NCBI GenBank assembly: GCA_029990175.1
Contig: JARKIP010000065.1
Coordinates: 29,056,501 to 29,120,500 of the forward strand
Length of the DNA stretch: 64,000 nucleotides
From: Petunia secreta
Taxonomy: Eukaryota > Streptophyta > Magnoliopsida > Solanales > Solanaceae
Reading direction: 5' to 3'
Every line of letters begins with the position of its first letter. Positions within the stretch are counted from its first letter, which is position 1. Below, piece by piece: positions 44,043 through 55,908 of this stretch. Below the pieces are notes generated by a model. That model did not search any database. It saw only the letters and a program-made list of their open reading frames with translations, and was not told the DNA's origin. Made by a program: the position numbers and the translations under genes.

Positions 44043-46514
44043 ATGGGTGTAGTTGGTTTATTATCAAGAAAGTCTTGTTTCAACTTGTTACTTAATGGTT
44101 CATTACATGAATTCTGTTTCTTGATTATACCAAAAGAAAGTAGCCTTGCAAGAAACTACTATTCTGTATTGTATCATTCTGATACTAGTTCCATCGCCCA
44201 AGACAGTTTACCTCTTATTCCAACAAGAAGATCTCATAGTTGCAAAGGTCGCAAGCTGTATTCAGTAGTAGTGAGAGTATGCAAGTCTTTGAGTTGGCAA
44301 GCTGTAAAACAGGTCCCTTTTAAAACAACTCTCAAAAAGTATGGCTTCTCTCATTCTATGAATGCCTTTACCATTATGCTACATGTTTTTGTGTTTGCGG
44401 ATATGCATAGCGAGGCCTATGATTTGCTTCAAGACATTGTTTTCAACTTTCAAAATGCTCGTATTGACTTGCGTAATCTAATCCACCATCTGACTCTAAA
44501 TAATACATCAACTTTTGTAATTGATGTACTTATCAAGGTGCTTTCTGCGAATAAACTGTTTGTTCATGCAATCGACGCTGTTAATCAGGCCAAGAAAATT
44601 GGGATTGAACCTAGTATTTATTCATGTAATTTCTTGCTAAAATGCTTGGCAGAAGCGAGCGAGAGGGAGAATCTCCTAACTGTATTTGAAGCAATGAAGG
44701 ACTTCGGACCATCACCTAATGTGACGACGTACACAATTATGATGAACTTCTACTGCACAAATCAACACACGGTAGATGATGTAAAAGAATCCTATCAGAT
44801 TCTCAAAGAAATGTGGGCAAAACAGATCAGTCCTTCTGCTGCTACATATGGTGTATGGATACGTGGACTCTGTATAGTTGGATGCTCTGATGTTGCTTGG
44901 AAATTTGTTCGGAAGCTGTGGTATGAGAACCAACCAGTGAATTCTTACTGCTACAATGCTATTATTCACGGTTTCTTTTCTCAAGGGGAAGTACGTAAAG
45001 CTGTAAGGGTTTTTGAAGAAATGACTAGTTTTGGAATAACAGCAGATATCTGTAGTTATAGCATTCTAATTGATGGGTTCTGCAAATTCGAGAGTATTGA
45101 GGGAGGTTTAAATTTTATTCAGGATATGCAAGCTAATAACATCAAGCCCACAGCAGTTAGTTGTAGCTCAATCCTTAAGGGTTTGTGCAACATTGGAGCA
45201 GTGGAAATTGCTAACTATTGTTTTCATGACCTTGCTAAGAATTATGCAGTCAAATTTGACCAACCTGCTTATAACATCTTAATAACCGGATTTTGTGCTC
45301 AAGGAGATCTGAGTTCAGCCCATGAACTACTTGAGGAGATGATCAGCAATAATCTGGCTCCAAATGCTCCAATTTATGGGAGATTCATTCGTGCTTCCTG
45401 CCACATGGGATTTGTTGATACAGCGTCCAAGTACTTAAATAGGATGGTACAAGAAGGTTTCTTGCCTGATACTTATACTTGCAATTTTATCGTTAAGCAG
45501 TACTGTACTGAAGGGCTTGTAGTGGAAGCCTTGCGCGTTGTTGATGAAATGGTGAACCAAGGCATCACCCCAAACTTGTATACCTATAATGTAGTCATTA
45601 ACGGGTTGTGCAAAGATAAAAATGCAGAGAAGGAAGGGCGTGTGCGGAAAGCTTTGCACCTGATTGATGAAATGGTGGACCAAGGCATCATCCCAGACCT
45701 GTATACCTATAATGTAGTTATTCATCAGTTGTGCAAAGACAAAAATACAGGGAAGGCGTTGGAGTTAACTACGGTGATGCTAAAGATGAACATGTTTCCC
45801 AATGTTGTAATTCTTAATACGCTTATTAATGGTTTTGTTAAACAGCGAAATTTAAGGAAGGCTAATATCTTTCATAGGGGAATGCTAAAACTTGAGATTA
45901 CGCCTAACATCACCACATACACAATTCTTATTGACATGTTATGCAAGCGGAGAAAAGTGAAAAAAGCCTACAAATTATTTAGGAAAATGATCAGGGAGGG
46001 TTTGAACCCTGATACCATCTGTTACACCTCCATGATTGCTGGCCTTTGCGCAAAAGAAGATGTGAACAAGGCTTATGCTCTGTTTCATGACATGCAACAA
46101 CAAGGACTCTTGCCTGGTGTTGTTACATATACTTGCCTCATTGATAGATTTTGCAAGTTAGATCAGATGGGCGAGGCCAAAAAGTTGTTAAGACAGATGA
46201 TAAGACAGAACATCTCTCCTGATGTCAAGACCTATAGTTGCCTCATTGATAAATTTTGCAAGTTACATCGAATGGATGAGGCAGAGAGGTTGTTTGATAG
46301 AATGAGAAAAGAGGACATGTCTCCTGATATCATCACTTATAAAATAATGATTATAGGATATGAAATGGTCGGAAATTGTGATCTAGCTCATGAGTTGATG
46401 GATGAGGTCCACAAAGTTTTTAAGCACCAAGTAAGTGGGATGAATTTTCTGATCACATCAGATTCAAGCATAGTTATGGGAGAAGAATTGCATTCTGGAG
46501 TGACAACTTGTTAG
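44043..46514 (+). CDS. P-class pentatricopeptide repeat protein
   Basis: A single uninterrupted frame of 823 residues, without introns, as is usual for PPR genes. The basic, serine-rich N-terminus (S-R-K-S, A-R-N-Y-Y) suggests a mitochondrial or plastid targeting peptide. From about residue 170 to 800 there are roughly 17 PPR motifs of 35 residues with the P-class signature (V/I-T-Y-T/N-x-L-I-x-G-x-C-K, then A-x-x-L-x-x-x-M). No E or DYW editing extension is present. Such proteins bind organelle RNA and affect its processing, stability or translation. The target is not predictable here. Residues about 500-580 contain a recent 41-codon duplication. The start is the first in-frame ATG. The ortholog is not identified. 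Confidence 0.95.
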   Translation: MGVVGLLSRKSCFNLLLNGSLHEFCFLIIPKESSLARNYYSVLYHSDTSSIAQDSLPLIPTRRSHSCKGRKLYSVVVRVCKSLSWQAVKQVPFKTTLKKYGFSHSMNAFTIMLHVFVFADMHSEAYDLLQDIVFNFQNARIDLRNLIHHLTLNNTSTFVIDVLIKVLSANKLFVHAIDAVNQAKKIGIEPSIYSCNFLLKCLAEASERENLLTVFEAMKDFGPSPNVTTYTIMMNFYCTNQHTVDDVKESYQILKEMWAKQISPSAATYGVWIRGLCIVGCSDVAWKFVRKLWYENQPVNSYCYNAIIHGFFSQGEVRKAVRVFEEMTSFGITADICSYSILIDGFCKFESIEGGLNFIQDMQANNIKPTAVSCSSILKGLCNIGAVEIANYCFHDLAKNYAVKFDQPAYNILITGFCAQGDLSSAHELLEEMISNNLAPNAPIYGRFIRASCHMGFVDTASKYLNRMVQEGFLPDTYTCNFIVKQYCTEGLVVEALRVVDEMVNQGITPNLYTYNVVINGLCKDKNAEKEGRVRKALHLIDEMVDQGIIPDLYTYNVVIHQLCKDKNTGKALELTTVMLKMNMFPNVVILNTLINGFVKQRNLRKANIFHRGMLKLEITPNITTYTILIDMLCKRRKVKKAYKLFRKMIREGLNPDTICYTSMIAGLCAKEDVNKAYALFHDMQQQGLLPGVVTYTCLIDRFCKLDQMGEAKKLLRQMIRQNISPDVKTYSCLIDKFCKLHRMDEAERLFDRMRKEDMSPDIITYKIMIIGYEMVGNCDLAHELMDEVHKVFKHQVSGMNFLITSDSSIVMGEELHSGVTTC
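45541..45786 (+). repeat. Tandem 123-bp duplication inside the PPR gene
   Basis: TTGATGAAATGGTG(A/G)ACCAAGGCATC starts at 45541 and 45664. The following TGTATACCTATAATGTAGT and TTGTGCAAAGA are shared. The 41-codon period keeps the frame but exceeds the 35-residue PPR period by six residues, since extra K-N-A-E-K-E-G-R-type codons sit at the joint. Confidence 0.88.
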
Positions 46515-46565
46515 GGCATGGACTACTTTGAGATATTTTTCCAGAAATATATTCTCACTTTTCTG

Positions 46566-46657
46566 AAACAGCCTCTCTACCTCACTCGAGTTAGGGGTAA
46601 GGTCTGCGTACACCCCACCCTCCCCAGATCTCCACACTGGGTATGTTGTTGTTGTAT
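46566..46657 (+). mobile_element. TS-type SINE, 3' part
   Basis: GAAACAGCCTCTCTACC, then GGGGTAAGGTCTGCGTACAC, CCTCCCCAGATC and ACTGGGTATG, ends in a GTTGTTGTTGT tail. This is the 3' region of the TS SINE family known from tobacco and other Solanaceae. The tRNA-derived head is missing. It lies 50 bp past the PPR stop. Confidence 0.85.
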
Positions 46658-46659
46658 TG

Positions 46660-47330
46660 TCTCACTAATCAACCTGGAGCTAAACTTAGGGAGGTTAGAG
46701 ATCAGCATGGTCGGAATCTTTTTCTCAGAAGACCTCTAAATGATTGGATAGCAGAATTGTTTTGGAGTCTTGAGGGATTTACAAGTTTCAGTGACTGTGA
46801 AGACACTATGGAATGGAAAGTAGGAAAGGGCAAGCCATTTACTGTGAGGACAACTTACTCATCCTATAGCAACAAGGGCCAGCAGGGGTTTCATTGGCCA
46901 TGGAGGAAGATCTGCAAGACTCAAGTTCCCTTAAAAGTATCTTGTTACTCATGGCTGGTCAGTAGAAGGGCTTGTCTGACGTAGGAAAATTTGCAAAGAA
47001 GAGGTTTTCAAGTATCACCCAGATGTTTCCTATGCAATAACCGTTCGGAGGATAACAGCTACCTGTTCCTATATTGCCCAGTCACCTGTAACTTGCGGCA
47101 ATTATTTTTATCTATGGCTAGTATCAAATGTTGTCTACCTAAATACACTGTGGATATGCTAAGAGCTTGGAGTCACTTGGGAGAAAATATCAGACGCATA
47201 AAGCGGTTTGAGTGCAATTCCTCACTGCATTTGGTGGACAGTGTGGAAAAAGACGAATTCCACATGTTTTGATGATACAAGAAACCCTATTCAGAAAGTG
47301 AAGCTGAACTGTACTTCATTTTTGGTGTAA
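46660..47330 (+). pseudogene. LINE reverse-transcriptase 3' remnant (zf-RVT region)
   Basis: In frame with one stop (near 46981) it reads L-N-D-W-I...M-E-W-K, F-T-V-R-T-x-Y-S, W-P-W-R-K-I-C-K-T-Q-V-P-L-K-V, A-C-L-T, then C-F-L-C-N-N-R-S-E-D-N-S-Y-L-F-L-Y-C-P-V. This is the zinc-binding segment after reverse transcriptase in plant non-LTR elements. The frame is lost near 47225. Only the 3' end is present, and no endonuclease or reverse-transcriptase core is seen. Confidence 0.8.
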
Positions 47331-50300
47331 ACAACATATTGTGAATGAAGCAGAGTCACTACTCCAGTTAAGCTACTACATTTTTAAAGTTACTTCCAGC
47401 ACACTTTGTTCTGATGAATATAATGTTACCATTCTCAAAAAAGAAAAGAAGAGATGCACAAAGTATTTAACATTCCCGAAGATAGATAGTATTCGACATT
47501 ATTTTTCCTTGTATTGTTAAAGTTTAACGAATTTGACAAACTGGTTCGGGTCATTATTTTGGAATATTTATTTAGTTGTTTATATGTAATGGTTCTAGAG
47601 CAATCCGATTTAAGATAACATATATATTTATAACTTATTGTGAATTCAAACCTCAAATTGAACTTCCGGTCACTCTATATTAATAAGATGATTGGTCAAG
47701 CACTTTGTTCTTTTCCTGCATTACTATCCTGTATATGGAATTTTTCTGGCCCTGTACAACAACAACAACAACATGGCTTTTGTAATTTTTTTCCTGAACA
47801 CATCTCTAATTTCCTGACTGGGTTGGAATCTTTCTAGGTTCGTTGTACTTCAGAGGAAGCCCAACTGGAGGTTCACTCAGAAAAACATGTCGGAGGTGAA
47901 GGTGAAGAAGTGACTTTTCTGCTTGTATAACTGTTGATCTTTGAGTAAGTGTTACATTTCATTTACAGAGGAGTCAAGTATTTGCATTTCATTGGTATAT
48001 AGACATTTCTTGGGAGGATGAGGGCACTATTTTATTGATGGATTACATCCAAAAATCTCACTGTCAGGTACTTTCATATACACCCATTTTCTTCGTTGTT
48101 ATTTCTTAGTTAGTGAACAGAAAGCTTCGATCTTGTTATGTTAAGTTCATGTTGGATTCTTCTTCTGTGGGTATTCATAATTAAATTTTATGTTTATTTC
48201 TGCTGATTCTAGCGAATTTCCGGGTTGATGACATGTAAGTTGTAGCTCTTGATTTTGTGAAGTGTCCTGGTGAGATAGTAATATTGCATAAATATATGTG
48301 TACAATTGGAAATGAGGTTAAATGTTTAATTTTTTAAACTCTTTGACAGTTATTCTATGACCTGCGGAATTCAATTTTTCAAGGTTTGAGGTGGCAAGAA
48401 ACTTGCAGAATCTGATTAATTTTGGTTTAGAAGTTTCTTATTTTATATACAAAAGTTAAAGGAGATTTTTCTTGGGATTGGTAGGTGCAAAGTTTACTAG
48501 ATTACAGTGGTGCCGATTTGCTGCTATATCAAAATGGCAACAAGAATAGAAAGTCGAGTTAACTATTAATGTTTCTTTTCTTCAAGTATGGATTGCTATG
48601 GCAGGAGGGACATGGAGATGTTACAATTATAACACTGGAGCAAGTACAGTTAGCTATAAGAGTTCTGTTTATGTTGATTAATTAGGGCAATTACATTGAT
48701 GAGAAACAAGTCTCCTCAGGAGCATGAAGTTCTATTCTCATGTAAGACCAAAAGTTTAAAAATAGTAGTTTTGCAGGTCTTCATTTTCTGGATAGTGTTG
48801 TTGGAAGCGTTATTAACTGTTATAAATTCAGTGGACGTGTTACTTTGTCATTTTAGGCAATGTAGTAGCTCTTTTGGCCATAGAGAACTTTGGCTCCGCC
48901 ATGTGCCATAGGACTTGTAGCTCTGTAGTCCACTGCACCCACTTACTTTGTTGAGCATCTTGAAGTTACTGAAACAACTTGAACTGCAACTGGTACTGTG
49001 CTTCATGTATCTTGTTGTGTAACACTAGAAGTTTACAAAGTTGTAGTTTGCTGTTGTCCATTTATCTCATTATGTAGTTTGATGAATTGTGATAAATATT
49101 CATTGGACGTGTTATTTTGTCATTTTATATAATATATGTCTAACTTTGGTGTGTTTAGCGTTTTCAACCATCCTTTTCAGTAATTGCAGGTTGCTGCTGC
49201 TTCTACTTACTGTCTCGCTAATCTAAGTGATGGCTGCCTCTTCTCTTTCATACAGACTAATTAGGATGGCATCTCTTGCAGGTGAGCTCTCTTTCATTGT
49301 CCGTGTTTGCTACCTGGTCACGTTATCCATTTTTTTATGAGTCACTTTTGCAACTTTGCTTTCTATTTGATTTTCTTACCTTTTCTTTTTCTTTTAAAAA
49401 AGAAATACAAAGGGAAAAAGAGGATGTGGAGGGATAAACATGTTTTGAGTAAATTATGACTCCGACAAGGATAATCAAATCCGTTATATTGTACTGCTAC
49501 TGCAGGCTAAACTTCTATGTTGGACCTCTTATTTGGAGTTGGGAAAAAATAATTTTGCACCCGACATTTGAATCAAACAAATGAATGTAAGATGTTGTCT
49601 TCTTGCATTCAAATTTTATCACGTAACCACATGTTTCGTCGGTTTCTCACTTTAATTTGTGGCTCGTATGGTTAAATTGTTTGGTTTGCTATAAACACCA
49701 TGTGGGAACATATTTCCCTTCCGGCCTATTGCAAATTCTGATAAAATATTTCTTTCCCATGTAAGTTTTTCAAATGCATAATCCTCATTACATACTAACT
49801 TTCAAAGAACTAAAGGACTGCATGAAAAGAAAATGTGAAAATTAAAGACTGATGTTAAAGCTTTGTGATGCATTGAAGATATGAAATAAGGGGGGAAAAA
49901 ATGTGAAAATTAAAGACTGATGTTAAAGCTTTGTGTACATTCGGAGCTATCCCCAGAGTGTTCGACCGAGAGTAACTCTTCTATGCTCTTGCAGTTATGG
50001 AATTATCTCATCCTGCATGCAGTCCCTAAGTTTGATTTCTGTAACATTCATTTCAGATTTGTATAGAACATCGCAGCACTCTCTTCTACTACCAACCTGA
50101 AAAACAACTGGTAGTCAGCAGGGCCGAGGTAGGATTGAAGACAAGGAGAGTTACAAATGCTAAATGCCACAGGTGCGAATCAAACTCCATGGCCTAAAAC
50201 ATTTCTGATCTTATTTTGTCACTACACTAGAAGATTTTCTTGTGTTAATTGGATTCAAAAATCAATCTAGATACATAAACAATTTCACCTATGCACAGTA

Positions 50301-50618
50301 TAATTTTCGGGTAAAGAAGATTAATTGACCATCGTGGGCCAGTGTAGCTCCAGCAGTGCTAGTCAAACAAATACTACAATCTTTTTATCGATGCAATGTC
50401 GGTTATTAGCATAACTCACTTGCAGGTTATTGATTTTGATTGCTTAATACTAGCATAAATGTTTAATTCAAAATTGTCAAGTAGAGAACTGAAATTCTTA
50501 TATATTATCATAACATGAATGAATATGTAATTTTGTGAGATAAAGTATTCCACATGCATTCAAAACTTCAGAGAGAGAAACTATAGCCGTTTCCGCCTCT
50601 CAAACAACCTTTTATATA
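47331..50618. other. 3.3 kb interval without a recognised gene
   Basis: No supported coding region. It holds a (CAA)5 tract (47756-47772), a direct duplication of GAAAATTAAAGACTGATGTTAAAG (49836 and 49905), and splice-like TTTGCAG/GTGAG junctions that could belong to untranslated exons of the PPR transcript. An ATG at 49230 opens 17 codons that run into a GTGAGC donor. No following exon was found. Confidence 0.5.
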
Positions 50619-50856
50619 CTCCCTCCTTTCCAGCTTATGCGACAACATTTCCTTATTAGTCCGTTCAAAAAGAATGAAAGCTTTCTATATTTTGCGACAA
50701 TTTAGCATTAAAATTATTGCTTTACCCTTTATGAAATGATTTACAACCATACAAATATCTATGGCTTATTTTAGACCACAAGTTTCAAAAGTCTTTATTT
50801 TTTCTTAAACTTTGTGCCAAATCAAACTATGAAATGTACAGTGGAACAGAGGGAGC
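50619..50856. mobile_element. Stowaway-like MITE
   Basis: It starts CTCCCTCCTTTCCAGCTTATGCGAC after TA (50617-50618) and ends GTGGAACAGAGGGAG(C) before TA. The middle (ATGGCTTATTTTAGACCACAAGTTTCAAAAGTC) matches the interrupted relative at 33559-36493. Confidence 0.75.
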
Positions 50857-50994
50857 TAATTTTACACTTACTGTGTAATTCTTGTTTTCGTAGTTTTTTC
50901 TGCCTTATTTTTCAGGTTACCATTTCACTTATTATGCACGGTCATCTATAGTTATCTTTTAGATGATCTTATAATATAATTCATGAAGTTTACT

Positions 50995-53525
50995 TTAGAG
51001 TGTCAGTGCATAAAGGTTAAACTGATCATAAAAAATACCAGTGCTCACCCAATCAAGCTTCTTCATAGGAGAGAGGACGTGGATTTCAGAGACGTGATTT
51101 GCAGAGTGGTTGCCACTATATGAACAAGGAGGTAACTTACGGGGATATCTGCTGGTATAATTTGTAAGCAAATGATATTTTCCATTATTCATTTTGTGCA
51201 TGGACTCAAAGAAAAGAACATGGGGAGCGTCACAAGGATTGTTAGAAGGCAAACGAGTGTTAAAAACAAAGAAGGGCTTGAATAATCTGCTCCATGGAAT
51301 AAAAGTTTGTAAAGGTATTTGTATGAAGCTTGGAGGAAAGATGGACTCATAAATTTGAATAGAGTAACCCCATGATATGGAAAATGTCCAATTTTTTGGC
51401 TTGTGATAGCAAATGCTCTGTTGGAGAAGCCTGGATTCATCCCCTTTCGCAGCTTTCATGAGATGGTTCAATGATTCAGAACGGTTCATTGAGGGAAATA
51501 TAGGGTCAACAAAATCAAGATGGTGAAGGGAAACTAATGGAGATTGTGGATGTGCTGATAGAAACCCAGATATGTCACCATGCAGGTCAATCTGCAATTA
51601 CAAAGAAATATGACGCAACTTGTGAGTTGACCAGATAAATAATCATTTATATCACTTATAAAAACTGTCACATCCAATGCAATTTAACAAAATATATCAG
51701 GTTGTAACCCTGTTTTTTAGTTTCAATATTAGCCTTGCTAGGATGAGTATGGCAATTTAACTCAAAAACCTATTCTCTCGGTCTCATTCTTATACGAAGG
51801 TGTTTGACTAAACATAGAATTTAAGAATGAAAAAAGACTTTTGGAACTTGTTGTCTTAAAGATGACATGACATTTCGCATCTATAAAATTATAGCAATAA
51901 ATGTTTCACATGAAATGAGAGAGGGGCAAATTTGACGGCTGAAAGACAAGTTTAAGTTACATATGAGTTCATATACAAAATATATTATCAAAACATATTT
52001 TATTCTACTGTTGTAGGTAACCTATTTTAATGTTTTTACATGTCGTTATATATATAAGTTTATTAAAAATTTCTTTACATATCATTGTAAATATAAGTTA
52101 AACTCTTAAAAGAAATAGTTTGCATAATTTGTCAGTGTTAGAGTGAAACTCTAGAAGACTAGCGCCAAAAACCAATGTCAGCAGATCAACATCCCCATTT
52201 ATGTTTTAAATGGCCGAGTGACAAACTTGCATTCACTAATAGCTAACTATTTTACGACATAATTATCAAGTTCTATCCAGTAAGTAAGGCTAGAGTGGTC
52301 ATATTATGTTAAAGAGCCTGCTCTAAGAAATATTAATTAATTTATCTAAGACCAACCGATTCTTTAAGTTATGCCAAGTAAGAAATATCTTGGAAAAAAA
52401 GCACTCCCAAAAATGATAACCGATACTTATAATATGGAGAACAGCATGTTTTTTTTGAACAAATACCTGATGGAAGCCCTTCTCTCGAGTGAGAGAGACA
52501 CCCAAGTCTGATACACATGACTGCAAAATATGATCACCTCCATAAAAAGTTGGATACCTTTTGATACAGATATCCAAGTTCTCTACCATTGCTTCCACAA
52601 GTGCATAACTAAAAACATATCCACCGCCACCAAAAGCCATATTAAATGAGTGAGCAACATTTGAGACATGTGTTTCTGAATTCATGCCAACATAGAAATA
52701 TTTTGTATGATCATACTTAGATAAAACCTCAACCAAATTATCAAGGAAAAAGATAGTGTCATCATCCGCCATGATATACCATCTTGCACTCTTATTTTCC
52801 ATCTGGAATGTTTCCACAACAACGCGTGCCATTCGTATGGTTTGTGGGATGGGATGCTTATCGTATATTTTGTACCTTGATGTGTTTTCTGAGACCTTGA
52901 AAGGAGGACACGAAGAAGGCCATTGAAGCAATTTGTTTGGAAAATCTTCAAGAAACACGAATCCACGGGTTATATTTGGTATCCACCAGGACTCTACGTA
53001 CGATATTCTGTTCTTCCAAGTTCTAGACGAGCTTGTTATTCCAAAAACTAGATGGCCAGCATTGGTGGGAGAATCATCTTGATTGTCACCTTTGAACCTC
53101 ATCAAGTTATTGAAAATAGCGGTTGGGTAATATGGATGGTTAGAGAACGAAATGTAGAAAATAAAGAGGATTAGTCCTGAAATTAGTAATGACTTGCAGA
53201 ATTTTCCGCTTAATACTTCACATAGGTGCATAATCTTACGTCTAGTAAGAGTAATCAAGTTAGAGGCCGTGAAAGACATGAAATTAGAAATTGAAAAAAG
53301 TGGATTAGGATTGAAAAGAAGAAGTTGCCTGCCTATAATTTGCTCTAGAGAGATCAAGGAAGAGTTTTCTTTATTACAAATGATCCCTTTGGCTCTTATT
53401 TTTGGAGTATTAATTTGCTTGGCATGTCGGTTATTGAACTTGTGATGTGAATCTTCTTTATGGGATTCTTTAATTATAGCAAGAATTCGATGTGAAACAT
53501 GTAAGAGTGGAAGCTTGATAAACAT
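50995..53525 (-). CDS. Fringe-like glycosyltransferase (GT31-related, DUF604 type)
   Basis: Two exons on minus (53525-52467 and 51591-50995) are joined by a phase-0 intron with GTATTT...TTGCAG ends. Together they give about 551 residues. A hydrophobic segment at 110-127 fits a type II Golgi membrane anchor. The catalytic domain shows H-L-V-F-G-I (158-163), W-W (180-181), the metal-binding triad A-D-D-D-T (253-257), F-G-G-G-G-Y (298-303) and Y-G-G-D (328-331). Exon 2 carries the DUF604 C-terminal part (H-G-D-I, W-T-F-S-I-S-W-G-Y-S, C-D-A-P). Such enzymes transfer sugars in the secretory pathway. Donor and acceptor are unknown. The 109 residues before the anchor are long for the family. ATGs at 53279 (residue 83) or 53231 (residue 99) may be the true start. 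Confidence 0.88.
51601..52460 (-). other. Intron of the glycosyltransferase gene
   Basis: The intron (51592-52466 in full) is AT-rich and contains no recognised element or gene. Confidence 0.7.
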
Positions 53526-54477
53526 GGGTTCTTGTCATAAGGATAACACAAGGTGCATGTCAAGACATGTTATTTTTCCCGTGTAATCTGTATAGTAAGG
53601 TGGTGGACTGGTGGTTGAATGTTAAAAGGTACAAAGAGGTGCGGTAAAGTGTTCAGTTTATCTTATCTCGTGTCCCTGAAGCCAATGCACGATTTATACA
53701 CAAGGTTCAGTTTTGTCCTTTTTTTAATCTTATAAGTGCTGATTTTATGTTCTGGCATATATCTTAACTAGCAAAGTTCTTACTACTACAAACAAGAATT
53801 TGGGGTTGCAATTAAGTAGAATTAAGTGTTATATACACTAAACAATGTGAATAGACTTTATACTATCATTTTAATATAGCAAGTTGTATTTATTTTGGAT
53901 GTTATCAATCAATACTTATTAACTAGAGTTACCTGCAATAATCTTTGAAATTAAATGATTTGATTGTATTAACATTTGTTACACCATCAGCACATACAAC
54001 TTTAAATTTAAGCTAAATTGGTTTAATTCCGCTATTGGATTTAAGCTGTATTTTGGGGCAAAATCAGTACTCGCGGAATTAAATACGATGGCGTTCTAAA
54101 TTCTCCAAATGAACACCTTTTCTATTTATAAATAAATTTGATTTATTACTTTTATTTTGAATGATTCACATATTCCCCTTTGCTTCGGATTGTACAAAAG
54201 CATTTTCACCAACTTAAGGAAGTCATTTGTTGCATCAAAAAAAAAAAAAAAAAAAAAAAAAAAGGAAGTTATTTGTTGATATAATAGCAAATGTCATGTC
54301 TTAAGTATAATTGGATCCCTCTATTTTTTTAGTTGAAATTCAGTGATTCAAAGATCACGAATAGCTAAGGCCTGAGCTCAACGTTTTGTTTGTAGGAAAT
54401 GTGAACAATTGTCTAGTTGAAGTACACTCACCATTCTCATGTTACAACAGTCTCATCAACATCAATGATACATAACT
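53526..54477. other. Intergenic spacer upstream of the glycosyltransferase gene
   Basis: No gene is seen. It presumably includes the glycosyltransferase promoter on minus. A long A run is at 54238-54263. Confidence 0.5.
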
Positions 54478-55401
54478 TGTTGAGATCGAAATAACATGGT
54501 GGATACGGAAGCCAACACATCAAACATGTATGACAATAAATCTGACATTAAAGGGCTTAAAAGGATATTTATTTATTATGATTTGGTCATGAATTGACCT
54601 ACATAGAGAGAAGTAAAAAACTAATATTAGTATAAAAGAAAATACTAAAATATAAATTGTTCCCCTAAGCATTGCTCTGAAAATTTGAAGGACTACATTG
54701 TGGAATAGTTGTTGTGTTATTGTGAGAAGATATTCAATTTATAGAAAATTAAGACTTTTCCTCCAAGAAAGGGATAAGACTTATGAAGGAGTTTTAGTCC
54801 TTTTAAAATACCGTTCTTCCAGAAAGGAGAATCATAATAGGTTGGAAATTCAGGGCACAAACCCTAATAATTCTCCCATTGTCTTGAATTTTCAAGCAAA
54901 ATAATCTTGATATATATCTTCTTCTCATAATCTTCAACATATTACTGCTGCTTGTCATGAATAAAAAATAAGTATGGTTTAAAAAATTGGTATTGGTTGA
55001 AAAAAGCCCAAGAACGGATTAAAAGAGGCCCAACTATGGGTTAAAAAAGGAGCGCATGTGCTACAAGTTAACATGGGTTGAAAGTGATCCAAACATGGGT
55101 TTAAAAAAAGGTTATTTTTAAAGATGTAGCAGCAGAAATTTTGAAGGTATGGTTGAAAAATTTCTCCACGTGTAGTATTACTTTTTTTTTTGGGATAAAA
55201 TCTTCATTATCATCAAGTACTTGCGGCTAGAACTGACCCGCCTTGAACTTATCTTCAACCTCGTTAACCCGACTCATCGAACCATTGGCTTAACATGACT
55301 CTGATACCACTTGTTGAGATCGAAATAATATGGTGCATGCAGAAGCTAACACATCAAATATGTATGATAATAAATCTGACATTAAAGGGTTTAAAAGGAT
55401 A
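54478..55401 (-). mobile_element. Small copia-type derivative, right LTR truncated
   Basis: A left LTR of about 462 bp (54478-54939) reads TGTTGAGATCG...TCTTCAACA. A second copy of its first 90 bp starts at 55312. On minus, TGGTATCAGAGTC (55309-55297) follows the 55312 LTR end after two bases, which matches the initiator-tRNA-Met primer site used by many copia elements. The interior is only about 370 bp and non-coding, so the element is non-autonomous. The right LTR is cut at 55401 by a MITE. Confidence 0.8.
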
Positions 55402-55658
55402 CTCCATCCGGTCCACTTTATTTGATGTTTTTCACTTTTCGATAGTCAAGTTGACCAATTTTCGAATTCAAATTGAACTAGATTTAGTCAATATTTTAAA
55501 ATTATAATTTAGATACTAAAAAACTACATGAAAAGTACTACAAGTTGCAATTCTTGTCATATTAATATGGTGAAGAAATATATCTCAAAATGTTGGTCAA
55601 AATTTACATTATTTGACTTTTAAAAAAAGAAAGTGATCAAATAAAATGGACCGGAGGG
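55402..55658. mobile_element. Stowaway-like MITE, right tip cut by the Ogre-like LTR
   Basis: CTCCATCCGGTCCACTTTAT at the left, after TA (55400-55401), is inverted relative to ATAAAATGGACCGGAGGG at the right. The Ogre-like LTR (TGTAATCACC) begins at 55659, so the last MITE bases are probably lost. A TA at 55661-55662 could otherwise be read as its right duplication. Confidence 0.7.
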
Positions 55659-55908
55659 TGTAATCACCTAATTTTGACTAAATTTATCTTTAATTAGAAT
55701 GTAATTAAATTAACAAAAATTACTTGTTATATGTATAATTGTGATTCTATGTTTAAATTGTGATAATATCGTAAATTTATGTGGTTTAGATTATTATTAA
55801 TTGTGTATGTTTTGGTAAGCAACAACTCTTTTAATGGCTATATGTACAAAGTAATAGTCCAATATTTCAGCCCATTAGCCCACTTTTTAACCCGGCCCAC
55901 TCATCCCA

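Noticed and set aside
49230..49290. ATG opening a transit-peptide-like 17 codons followed by GTGAGC
   Set aside because: No second exon or recognisable product follows on plus. It may be chance or an untranslated exon.
47640..50600. Additional host exons downstream of the PPR gene
   Set aside because: Several intron-like junctions are visible, but no coding frame long enough to support a gene.
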